A stretch of 64,000 bases of DNA from Paenibacillus rubinfantis (lineage in GTDB: Bacteria > Bacillota > Bacilli > Paenibacillales > Paenibacillaceae): positions 186,001-250,000 of the forward strand of contig NZ_LN909065.1 of NCBI RefSeq assembly GCF_001486505.1, in the 5' to 3' direction. Position numbers and translations under genes: made by a program. This document shows positions 49,867 to 57,324 of the stretch, piece after piece (positions within the stretch are counted from its first letter, which is position 1; the number at the start of each line of letters is the position of its first letter). The notes beneath the pieces were generated by a model, which saw nothing but the letters and a program-made list of their open reading frames with translations, ran no database searches and was not told the DNA's origin.

Positions 49867-50526
49867 TTAGACTCTAGGCGCCACTGCTTGCTCCAGCGCT
49901 TCCTGGGTGATCTGCTTGATATCAATCGGGGAGGTTGTCCCCTCGTTGACCATGTCGGTCAAAATTTCGCGAAGAAAGTAATCGACGCAATGGAGCCGAA
50001 TGTTTTTGATTTTGACCAGTGCATCGCGGTACATCTTCACGAATTCCTTCTCTGTGTTCCCGCGCTGCAGCTCGGCAAATGCTTCATACACCTGATCCAG
50101 CTTGTCAGCTACCTCCAGGATCAACCCCTCGACGGTGTTGTCTTTTCCCTCCCGCAGTTGGCTGCGAAAGATCGGTTTAAACTCCTCGGGGATGTGCTCG
50201 TCGATGAAATTATGCACCATGCCCTCTTCAACCTGTTGAATTAAGTTGCGCAGCTCGATGGACGCATGCTTGACCGGGGTTTTGATATCCCCGATAAAAA
50301 TCTCGCCGTAGTCATGACTGCTCGTAATTTCGTATAGCTTCTTCCAGTCAACCGCCACGCCATGCTGCTCTTCAATATCGGCTAACGTCTTGGCGTATTG
50401 CACGACCTTCCAGGAGTGTGCCGCCACGCTATGTTCTTCGAACTTGAACCTTCCGGGACAGCGATAGATGCGTTCCAATTCGTTTAAGGAGCGAAAATAA
50501 GCATGAATGCCCATCGGATCAGCCAT
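49867..50526 (-). CDS. HD-domain phosphohydrolase (YfbR-like)
   Basis: This 219-residue cytosolic protein has HD-domain metal ligands: His in EEHSVAAHSWKVVQYA, the HD pair in YEITSSHDYGEIFIGDI, and a later Asp in LEVADKLDQVYEAFAEL. It is close to YfbR-type 5'-deoxynucleotidases (HD_3), which hydrolyse deoxyribonucleoside monophosphates. The start ATG follows only a weak AGAAAG, so initiation is less certain. Confidence 0.88.
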   Translation of the reverse strand: MADPMGIHAYFRSLNELERIYRCPGRFKFEEHSVAAHSWKVVQYAKTLADIEEQHGVAVDWKKLYEITSSHDYGEIFIGDIKTPVKHASIELRNLIQQVEEGMVHNFIDEHIPEEFKPIFRSQLREGKDNTVEGLILEVADKLDQVYEAFAELQRGNTEKEFVKMYRDALVKIKNIRLHCVDYFLREILTDMVNEGTTSPIDIKQITQEALEQAVAPRV

Positions 50527-50607
50527 CTTTCTATTTAGGGTTTACCCTCAGTATAGACGGCGATTGTTAGAGCCATGTCAAATCTATCGTTTCCCGCCAG
50601 CTTCTCC

Positions 50608-51108
50608 TTATTCCGTTTCCTCTCCGGCCCCGCCCTCGCGGATGAGCGGCGCGAACTTCCCATTGACTTGTGCCGCAAGCAGCCGGGGCGTTAGTTCCAT
50701 TTGTAAGCCAATCCGTCCGGCGGACACAAGGAAGGTCTCCAACTGTTCGGCCCGGCTGTCAATAAAGGTTGGGAACAGCTTCTTCATCCCGATCGGTGAG
50801 CAGCCCCCGCGGATATAACCGGTGTGCTGCTGTAAATCCTTTAGCGGCAGCATTTCGATTTTCTTCACCCCTGCGGCTTTAGCTGCCTTTTTCAGGTCCA
50901 ACTCCTCGGCTACAGGCACAATAAACACAAATAACGCCGAGCCCTGATGAGCTACCAGCGTTTTATATACTTGGTCCACGGGTTTGCCGATCTTTTCAGC
51001 TACCGCAGTTCCATGAATTTGTCCGTCCTCCGCGTCGTAAGCAAAAATCTGGTAAGGCGTTTTGGACTTGTCCAGCATCCGCATGGCATTGGTTTTGATC
51101 TCGGCCAT
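50608..51108 (-). CDS. ybaK: Cys-tRNA(Pro)/Cys-tRNA(Cys) deacylase YbaK
   Basis: This 166-residue protein trims mischarged Cys-tRNA(Pro). The YbaK signature is clear: AMRMLDKSKTPYQIFAYDAEDGQIHGTAVAEKIGKPVDQVYKTLVAH at the start, LDLKKAAKAAGVKKIEMLPLKDLQQHTGYIRGGCSPIGMKKLFPTFIDS in the middle (GxCSPIG with the catalytic Lys earlier). The length is normal. GGAGTGGG precedes the ATG. Confidence 0.93.
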   Translation of the reverse strand: MAEIKTNAMRMLDKSKTPYQIFAYDAEDGQIHGTAVAEKIGKPVDQVYKTLVAHQGSALFVFIVPVAEELDLKKAAKAAGVKKIEMLPLKDLQQHTGYIRGGCSPIGMKKLFPTFIDSRAEQLETFLVSAGRIGLQMELTPRLLAAQVNGKFAPLIREGGAGEETE

Positions 51109-51240
51109 TGGTTGGTTCCCACTCCTTTGAAATTCCAGGTTTCTCTATGGACATAATCCTAGCATTTTCGCAGGAAGGATGACAGGTCCGGGACGGTTTA
51201 ATTTGTTTTTTCGATGTGGCCTTCAATCGGACTTCTCATT

Positions 51241-51275
51241 ATTAATTTAATTGATTATCTAAAATTAATTTAATT
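51241..51275 (+). promoter_or_regulatory. AT-rich direct repeats in front of the Lrp/AsnC gene
   Basis: Two copies of ATTAATTTAATT (51241-51252 and 51264-51275) lie 23 bases apart, about two helical turns, in the gap before the Lrp-type regulator. AT-rich phased sites are usual for Lrp/AsnC proteins, so autoregulation is plausible. Confidence 0.4.
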
Positions 51276-51363
51276 ATTAACTTATTTACGCAACAGGATT
51301 TACATGATTTAAGATCCCTTCTATTCTAGATGTAATTATTCTGTTTTAGAGAGAAGGATTCCT

Positions 51364-51804
51364 ATGGACATAACTGATCAACGAATTCTTGAGTCACTCA
51401 AGCAAAACAGCCGCATGACCGCCTCCGAAATTGGCAAGCGGGTTGGCTTGTCTGTTCCCGCCGTATCCGAGCGGATCCGCAAGCTGGAGGAAGCCGGGAT
51501 CATCGAGGCCTATACGGTAAAAATCAACCGCACCAAAACCGGCCACAAGCTGCTGGCCTTCGTATTTGTTGGCATCGAACATACTAGGTATATCGAAGCG
51601 TTCCGCACCAAGATCATCGCCTGCGGACCGGTTCTGGAATGCCACCATCTCGCCGGTGAATATGATTATTTGCTAAAAGTGCTGGTAGAAGATACCGCGC
51701 ATTTGGAGTATTTTTTGACGGAGACGTTAAAGAAGATTCCCGGGGTCGTAAAGAGCAACACGATGATCTCCCTCTCTACCCTCAAGGAAAACATCAATCT
51801 ATGA
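51364..51804 (+). CDS. Lrp/AsnC family transcriptional regulator
   Basis: This 146-residue regulator starts MDITDQRILESLKQNSRMTASEIGKRVGLSVPAVSERIRKLEEAGIIEAYTVKI, the Lrp helix-turn-helix, followed by an RAM (effector) domain (ALLAFVFVGIEHTRYIEAF ... ECHHLAGEYDYLLKVLVEDTAHLEYFLTETLKKIPGVVKSNTMISLSTLKE). It overlaps the LysE-type exporter gene by four bases. Lrp/LysE pairs are a known unit for amino-acid export, with an amino acid as signal. Confidence 0.93.
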   Translation: MDITDQRILESLKQNSRMTASEIGKRVGLSVPAVSERIRKLEEAGIIEAYTVKINRTKTGHKLLAFVFVGIEHTRYIEAFRTKIIACGPVLECHHLAGEYDYLLKVLVEDTAHLEYFLTETLKKIPGVVKSNTMISLSTLKENINL

Positions 51805-52442
51805 AAAGAAGCGTGCGCCCCCTCTTGCACGGCTTCAGATTTGGGATGCTGCTGCAATTGGCCGTTGGCCCGGTCTGCTTGTTTATTTTTCAAACCGGCT
51901 CTCGGCTGGGCTATCCGGCAGCGGCCGCAGGCGTTCTTGGGGTCACGCTGGTGGACGCCTTGTATATGGCGGCTGCAGTGCTGGGACTCTCCTCCCTCCT
52001 AGGCAGGGGGCGCGTGCAATCGCTGCTGAAGGGGTTCAGCGCCATCGTTGTGAGCCTGTTCGGGCTGAGTACATTGCTAAGTGCTTTTCAGGTGGAGATC
52101 CTGCCGGACTTTAGGTTGGCGGAGAATGGGGTTGGCGGAAGCTACGGGGGATTCACCGCAATCCTGCTTACCGCCTCCAATCCACTAACGATCCTCTTCT
52201 GGGCGGGAGTCTTTGGCTCTAAAATTAACGAGCCGGGCTTCAGCTTAAACCGCATCCAGTTGCGTTGGTTTGCTTTCGGCGCTTTATTGGCGACCTTCAT
52301 TTTTTTGAACGTAATCGCGTGGATCGGCAGCCTGGCTAATGCCTTTATTGCACCGCAGGTGTCGGTTGTTTTGAACGTTATCGTTGGCCTTGCCCTGATG
52401 TTCTACGCCGTGCGTATCGCAACAGCGGGCCGCAGCTCCTAG
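51801..52442 (+). CDS. LysE family amino acid exporter
   Basis: This 213-residue membrane protein has about five to six helices with the LysE/RhtB pattern: LLQLAVGPVCLFIFQTGSRLGYPAAAAGVLGVTLVDALYMAAAVLG at the start (conserved GP and D), LTASNPLTILFWAGVFGSKI in the middle (LTxxNPxTILFW) and AWIGSLANAFIAPQVSVVLNVIVGLALMFYAVR at the end. It should export amino acids or related compounds. The start overlaps the stop of the Lrp/AsnC gene, which is the presumed regulator. Confidence 0.9.
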   Translation: MKRSVRPLLHGFRFGMLLQLAVGPVCLFIFQTGSRLGYPAAAAGVLGVTLVDALYMAAAVLGLSSLLGRGRVQSLLKGFSAIVVSLFGLSTLLSAFQVEILPDFRLAENGVGGSYGGFTAILLTASNPLTILFWAGVFGSKINEPGFSLNRIQLRWFAFGALLATFIFLNVIAWIGSLANAFIAPQVSVVLNVIVGLALMFYAVRIATAGRSS

Positions 52443-52515
52443 CCGGAAACCCGTTCTCTATCACTTAGCTCGTCACCTGCGTCTTTCGTTTTGGCTTTGG
52501 GGCTTACGCTGCATC

Positions 52516-53778
52516 CTAGCGCAAAGCGTCGGCTTTGCCTCGATCCAGGTTTAGTTTCATCACGACGGCGATCCCTAGGCCAAAAAACAGCAGCAGCGAC
52601 AAAATCCCCAGCCGCGGATTGCCAGTGATCTGCCCGATAAGGCCAAACGCAAACGGACCAAAGATGGAAGAGAATTTACTCGTAATGTTCACGAAGCCGA
52701 AAAACTCGCCCGTCCGGCTCGCCGGCATCAAATCGCTGAGGATCGAACGGGAGATCGATTGGCTTCCCCCCTGCACCACCCCGACCATAACCGCCAAAAT
52801 GTAAAAATGTAACGCGCTGTTCATGGCGAAACCAAGAAGCACAATCAGCACATAAATCCCTAGCGAGGCAATCAAGACCCGCTTCGGGCCAAGTCGTCCC
52901 GCCGCTTTTCCTAGCAGGATCGTGCTGGGAAACCCTACAAATTGCGTAATCAGCAACGCTAAGATCAAATCGCTCGTGCCGATGCCAAGGGTGGTTCCGT
53001 AGATCGTAGCCATCAGAATGATCGTATTGATCCCGTCATTGTAAAACCAGAACGCCGCGATCATCCGAAACAGCTGCGGATAGCGCCGGATATCCCGGAA
53101 CGTACCGCCGATGCGTTGACTCGCCGCCCGTACATAACCGCCTGCCGTTAGTCCGGACGATTGTTTAGGCAAATTCGGCACCTTGCGCATGATCGGCAGC
53201 GAGAAGACCAGCCACCAAAGGCCTACGCTGAGAAAAGAAAGCCGGGTGCCCGCCAACTCGTCGCTCAGACCAATCCACTGCGGCTGTTGAATCATCAGCA
53301 GATTCAGTGCCAGCAAAATTCCTCCGCCGACATATCCTGCGGCATATCCTTTGGCCGATATGTCGTCCCGGTCTCTGGATGGCACTAGATCCGGTAACAT
53401 GGCGTCATAAAATGTCAGGCTTCCGGAAAACCCCACCGTCGTGATGACCAGCAACGCCGAGGCGAGTAGCCAGTCCCCCGGTCCAACCATCGCGAACCCG
53501 GTTGTTGCTACGATACCTAGCAGGGCAAACCAGGTCAGGAACGTAGTCTTGCGCCCCGATATGTCTGCGATTGATCCTAACAATGGCGATATGACGGCCA
53601 CCAGCGCCATACCGATGGAATGCGTATAGGCTAAATAGGAACTCGCCGTAGTTTCATTTAAACCTTGTGCTGCCACACCCGCGTAAAAGATCGGCAGTAC
53701 CGCCGCCAACACCGTGGTGGAGTAAGCTGAATTTGCCCAATCATACAGAATCCAGGCGCGTATCGCCGATTTGTTCAT
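52516..53778 (-). CDS. MFS transporter, UMF1 family
   Basis: This 420-residue protein has twelve predicted helices and starts MNKSAIRAWILYDWANSAYSTTVLAAVLPIFYAGVAAQG, the UMF1 (vacuole-effluxer-like) family signature (YDWANSAY), with SPLLGSIADISGRKTTFLTWFALLG and a later QFVGFPSTILLGKAAGRLGPKRVLI loop. Family members are putative exporters whose substrate is unknown. It stands alone; GGAAGGGGC precedes the ATG. Confidence 0.88.
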   Translation of the reverse strand: MNKSAIRAWILYDWANSAYSTTVLAAVLPIFYAGVAAQGLNETTASSYLAYTHSIGMALVAVISPLLGSIADISGRKTTFLTWFALLGIVATTGFAMVGPGDWLLASALLVITTVGFSGSLTFYDAMLPDLVPSRDRDDISAKGYAAGYVGGGILLALNLLMIQQPQWIGLSDELAGTRLSFLSVGLWWLVFSLPIMRKVPNLPKQSSGLTAGGYVRAASQRIGGTFRDIRRYPQLFRMIAAFWFYNDGINTIILMATIYGTTLGIGTSDLILALLITQFVGFPSTILLGKAAGRLGPKRVLIASLGIYVLIVLLGFAMNSALHFYILAVMVGVVQGGSQSISRSILSDLMPASRTGEFFGFVNITSKFSSIFGPFAFGLIGQITGNPRLGILSLLLFFGLGIAVVMKLNLDRGKADALR

Positions 53779-53929
53779 AGGTAATTTGCCCCTTCCCTCT
53801 CAAATGGTTAAATTATAGTAAAATAGCATTAACGGCGTGTTTAGCAAGTGTTTGCGCGGAATAAAACCATCCGTGTAAATTAGAAATCTAACTCTCTCGA
53901 TTACAGTTTGCAGGAAACGGAGAATGAAA

Positions 53930-55067
53930 ATGGCCGATACTTTAAAATCAATGTATAACGAAGCCTTTTTATGCAGCTTCGGCAACAAAGTGAAGGGGGC
54001 CTATGCCCCGTTTGAGGTGGAGCGGTTCGTTGCCGAAGTTATGGACGACACATGGGACAGTCTGGAATTGAAGGCGCGGATGCGCCAGATTACGTTAAAG
54101 TTGGGGGCCCTACTTCCGCCTAGTTTTGAAAAAGCGCTAGCCGTTCTATATGCCATTGACGAAACCTGTGAGGGGTTTCCTTACTTGTTCTTTCCCGATT
54201 TCGTTGAGGTGTTCGGAAGCGCCGAAACAGACTGGACGCTGGCCATGCAGGCGTTGGAGCGCTTTACGGCGAAGTCATCCGCGGAGTTTGCCGTCCGCTC
54301 GTTTATCGAACGGGACCCCGAGCGGATGATGCGGCAGATGGCGGCATGGGCAGAGCACGACAACGAGCATGTCCGCCGTTTGGCTAGTGAAGGCTGCCGA
54401 CCGCGCCTTCCATGGGGACAAGCCTTGCTGATGTTCAAACGCGATCCGGGGCCGATCCTGCCGATTTTGGAACGGCTCAAGGCTGATCCCAGCTTGTACG
54501 TCCGCAAAAGCGTGGCCAACAATTTAAATGATATCGCCAAGGACCATCCAGACTTGGTTCTGGAGCTCGCGCGGCGCTGGAAAGACACGCACCCGCACAC
54601 CGACTGGATCGTGCGTCACGGCTGCCGCACCTTGATCCGCCGCGGCGGCCCCGAGGCGCTGGAGCTGTTCGGCTACGCCGCCGGCGATGACGGCGTACGC
54701 CGCCGGCGATGACGGCGAGCCGCTAGTGGCCGAGGCCACGCTAGCGATCGCCCCGGACTCGGTGCGCATCGGCGACAGCACGGAGCTTCGCTACGAGCTG
54801 ACGATCCGCGAGGGCGAATCGGCCAAGGTGCGCGTCGAGTACGGCATCGACTTCGTCAAAGCCGGCGGCCGCACCTCGCGTAAGCTGTTCCTGCTGTCGG
54901 ACAAAACCGTGCCCGGCGGTTCACGGATCGGCGGTACGCGGCGCCACAGCTGGGCCGACCTGTCGACCCGCCGCCATTACCCCGGCGAGCACTGCATCGT
55001 GCTGCTGGTGAACGGCGTCGAGGTTGGCGAGACCGTATTGTTGCTGCAAGCGGACGGAGAAGCATAA
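53930..55067 (+). pseudogene. HEAT-repeat DNA alkylation repair-type protein, frameshifted by a 22-bp duplication
   Basis: Two overlapping frames together form a 370-codon-sized gene of the AlkD-like HEAT-repeat family. The first frame (from MADTLKSMYNEAFLCSFGNKVKGAYAPFEVERF, to LFGYAAGDDGVRRRR) carries helices such as WAEHDNEHVRRLASEGCRPRLPWG and DPSLYVRKSVANNLNDIAKDHPDLVLELARRW; the second continues from residue 250 (EPLVAEATLAIAPDSVRIGDSTELRYELTIREGES) to the normal C-terminus. A perfect 22-bp tandem duplication (54674-54717) breaks the frame; removing one unit restores one gene. The start at 53930 has GGAG at proper spacing; the earlier ATG at 53924 does not. Confidence 0.88.
54674..54717 (+). 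repeat. Perfect 22-bp tandem duplication causing a frameshift
   Basis: The 22-base unit beginning TACGCCGCCGGCGATGACGG occurs twice with no change. As 22 is not a multiple of three, the duplication shifts the reading frame; excision of one copy by slippage would restore it. Confidence 0.95.
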
Positions 55068-55068
55068 C

Positions 55069-55100
55069 AAAGACCTGGCCAGGTTGGCCAGGTCTTTTGC
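55069..55100 (+). terminator. Terminator of the HEAT-repeat gene
   Basis: AAAGACCTGGCC and GGCCAGGTCTTT pair around AGGTT, followed by TGCTTTT. It begins two bases after the stop. Confidence 0.88.
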
Positions 55101-55129
55101 TTTTCCACACGCGAACCCCTGCGCGCGTG

Positions 55130-55316
55130 CCAACTGCAAAAGTGCAGTTATTTGGGCTGAAATCCCTTACTAAGGGCTTTTCAGATGTAAAAGTGCAGTT
55201 CATTTCCGCCCAAAACCGCCGTTTCGGCCAAAAACCCCCTCAATGAAATGCACTTTTACACTTCATCCCCCTAAATTCGGGGTTTTGCCCATTTTGAAAT
55301 GCACTTTTGCAGTTGG
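55130..55316. repeat. 187-bp nested palindromic element, copy 1
   Basis: A perfect 17-bp terminal inverted repeat (CCAACTGCAAAAGTGCA and its inverse) encloses a second inverted repeat (TGTAAAAGTGCAGTTCATT, 19 bp, one mismatch here), so AAAAGTGCA appears in two direct and two inverted arms. Between the first and second arms is the hairpin CTGAAA...CCCTT-ACT-AAGGG...TTTCAG. It has no reading frame. See the near-identical copy at 55758-55939. Confidence 0.9.
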
Positions 55317-55757
55317 AGCTGCTAAGGTTGATGCTTTGGGCTGGGGAGTTGACTACTGCTACTGGGGGTTGAGCTCTTGTAGTTAAGTTAGTTGGTTGCA
55401 GTTCCCCTCCCTGTAGTTGGATCTACTGTATGGATTATACTGTTGGAGTTTGCTCTATTGTTGTGGTTATTTACTATTGTTGTGATTAGTTTCTATTGTT
55501 GTGATTAGTTTCTATTGTTGTGATCAGTTTCTAATGTTGCGATTAGTCCTACTGTTGTAGTTGGTACAACTGTTGCGGTTCGATTTACTATTGTGGTTAT
55601 TTCTACTGTTGTAGTTTGTTCTACTGTTTGGCGGCTAGTTCGACTATTGTGGTGGTTCGACAGCTGCAATTAGTTTTACTTGTTTCGATTAGTTCTATCG
55701 TTGGCGATTAGTTCTACGATTGTGTTTGGTTCTACTGCGATTTGAACAGGATTAACA
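55317..55757. repeat. Decayed TG-rich tandem repeat between two palindromic elements
   Basis: From about 55430 to 55745 a pattern close to TGTTGTGATTAGTTTCTA recurs at about 18-19 bases with increasing divergence. The plus strand is T/G-rich and C-poor, unlike the neighbouring genes. No credible reading frame or promoter is seen. It looks like an expanded minisatellite in decay. Confidence 0.7.
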
Positions 55758-55939
55758 GCAAAAGTGCAGTTATTTGGGCTAAAATCCCTTGCCAAGGGCT
55801 CTTTAGATGTAAAAGTGCAGTTCATTTCCGCCCAAAACCGCCGTTTCGGCCAAAAACACCCTCAATGAACTGCACTTTTACACTTCATCCCCCTTGAAAT
55901 CACGATATTACCCATTTTGAAATGCACTTTTGCAGTTGG
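55758..55939. repeat. Nested palindromic element, copy 2
   Basis: This copy, in the same orientation as copy 1, has the inner 19-bp inverted repeat (TGTAAAAGTGCAGTTCATT at 55808-55826, inverse at 55864-55882) without any mismatch, while the left outer arm is shortened to GCAAAAGTGCA. In the first internal hairpin it reads CTAAAA...TTTAG instead of CTGAAA...TTTCAG, so a G-C pair has become A-T with pairing kept. Confidence 0.9.
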
Positions 55940-55972
55940 TGCTTAAGAGGTTAGTTTGTTGCACTTAGGATT

Positions 55973-56014
55973 ACTGCAGTTGTGTTACTGCAGTTGTGTT
56001 GCTGCAGTTGTGTT
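55973..56014. repeat. Three 14-bp tandem repeats
   Basis: ACTGCAGTTGTGTT occurs twice and GCTGCAGTTGTGTT once, adjacent to each other. It lies just after palindromic element 2, about 100 bases before the next gene. Confidence 0.9.
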
Positions 56015-56115
56015 GTTATGGTTAGTGTAGTTAGATTGATCTTGGCCCATTCTGGGTAAAATGGGGAAGGAGTTACTAGTAAATAAGGTGAGATCACGAG
56101 GAGGAATAGAATCAC

Positions 56116-56547
56116 ATGCCGATTGATGCTTATTTGTATTTCGACGGCAACTGCCGGGAGGCGGTTGCATTTTATGCCCAGGCGTTTGGCGTGGAGCGGC
56201 CGCAAATCCTGACGTACGGCGAAGCGCACTCGGCCGAGCCGGAATATACGCTTCCGGAAGAAGCGAAAGACCGAGTCATGCACGCCAACCTGAAGGTGAG
56301 CGGCAGTAACCTGATGTTCTCCGACGTGTTCCCAGGCTCCCCTTACACCGTCGGAACCAACCTCAGTTTAGCGCTGGTCAGTTCCAACCGGGAGGAGATC
56401 ACCTCCGCATTTGAGCGCCTGAAGGAAGGCGGCTCGGTTAAAATGGAGCTGCAAGAAACGTTCTGGAGTCCTTGTTACGGCAATGTAAAGGACAAGTACG
56501 GCATCGAATGGCAACTCAGTTATGACGACGGAAGAAACGGCATGTAA
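56116..56547 (+). CDS. PhnB-like VOC family protein
   Basis: This 143-residue protein is a typical PhnB/3-demethylubiquinone-methyltransferase-like VOC protein: MPIDAYLYFDGNCREAVAFYAQAFGVERPQILTYGEAH at the start, DRVMHANLKVSGSNLMFSDVFPGSPYTVGTN in the middle and YGNVKDKYGIEWQLSYD at the end. Family members are widespread and mostly uncharacterised; metal-dependent enzymatic or resistance roles are known for relatives. GAGGAGGAAT precedes the ATG. The TAA stop lies in the loop of the terminator hairpin. Confidence 0.9.
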   Translation: MPIDAYLYFDGNCREAVAFYAQAFGVERPQILTYGEAHSAEPEYTLPEEAKDRVMHANLKVSGSNLMFSDVFPGSPYTVGTNLSLALVSSNREEITSAFERLKEGGSVKMELQETFWSPCYGNVKDKYGIEWQLSYDDGRNGM

Positions 56548-56563
56548 GCATGCCGTTTCTTCC
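56530..56563. terminator. Bidirectional terminator containing the VOC gene's stop codon
   Basis: GGAAGAAACGGCATG and CATGCCGTTTCTTCC pair perfectly (15 bp) around TAAG, whose TAA is the stop codon. On the opposite strand it lies just after the amidase gene's stop. Confidence 0.9.
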
Positions 56564-56569
56564 ATAAAC

Positions 56570-57292
56570 TTACTTTCCGAAGTATTCCCTCAACGCTTCT
56601 ACAATTGCGTGGGCCGCCTTGTCCTGCCCTGCTTCGCTTAACAGGACTGACTCATTCTCCGCATTCGTCAGAAACCCGATTTCCGCCAGGACCGCAGGAA
56701 CTTCGCTCGTTCGCAGCACTTTCCAGTCCTCTTGACGTACCCCTCTGTCCCGAAAACCCAAGGCCTCGATTAAGTGCTGATGAATGTCCTTCGCCAGTTC
56801 ATGACTGCCGTCTCCCTCGTTATTGTAATACGTCTCCGTACCGGACACCGTCTCCGGCCCTTCATACGTGTTGCCGTGAAGCGAAATCAACGCATCGGCA
56901 TTGAGATCGTTGGCCACCTTGGAACGGTCCTCCAACTCGATAAACTCGTCACTTGTCCGAGTTAAGGTAGGTTCAAACATCGGATCCTGCCGCAGCAACT
57001 CATACACTTTCTGAGCTAGAGCCAGCGTAAAATCCTTCTCTTCCTTGCCGCTTGCGCTAGTCGCTCCCGGGTCTTTCCCGCCGTGCCCGGGGTCGATGAC
57101 GATCCGGTACTTTCCTTCTGCTCCGCCGGGAACCGGCTTATCCTCCCCAGCCGACGGCCCGGACGATAAGAACGGATGAACGTAACCTGCGTTCCCCTCA
57201 CTGCCAAGGGTAATCACACCTCCTAAGGACAATAAAACAAAAATGATCCCCAAGGTAGCCATAAAATACGCGACTTTCCCACTTTTCCCCAT
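56570..57292 (-). CDS. N-acetylmuramoyl-L-alanine amidase (Amidase_3) with membrane anchor
   Basis: This 240-residue protein (MGKSGKVAYFMATLGIIFVLLSLGG start) has an N-terminal membrane helix (about residues 7-27) and an Amidase_3 domain: YRIVIDPGHGGKDPGATSASGKEEKDFTLALAQKV, LTRTSDEFIELEDRSKVANDLNADALISLHGNTYEG and VPAVLAEIGFLTNAENESVLLSEAGQDKAAHAIVEAL, with the zinc-site His/Glu/His and catalytic Glu. It should cleave the bond between muramic acid and the peptide stem. The start was set by GGGAGGAGAGC. It follows the adaptor gene on the same strand, so it is the last gene of an envelope operon. Confidence 0.92.
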   Translation of the reverse strand: MGKSGKVAYFMATLGIIFVLLSLGGVITLGSEGNAGYVHPFLSSGPSAGEDKPVPGGAEGKYRIVIDPGHGGKDPGATSASGKEEKDFTLALAQKVYELLRQDPMFEPTLTRTSDEFIELEDRSKVANDLNADALISLHGNTYEGPETVSGTETYYNNEGDGSHELAKDIHQHLIEALGFRDRGVRQEDWKVLRTSEVPAVLAEIGFLTNAENESVLLSEAGQDKAAHAIVEALREYFGK

Positions 57293-57324
57293 ATGCTCTC
57301 CTCCCGATTTTCTCCTCTTCACCC

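Noticed and set aside
55951-56283. A 110-codon minus-strand frame ending in Thr/Gln/Asn-rich repeats
   Set aside because: Its downstream half is antisense to the VOC gene and the rest is translation of the TG-rich repeats.
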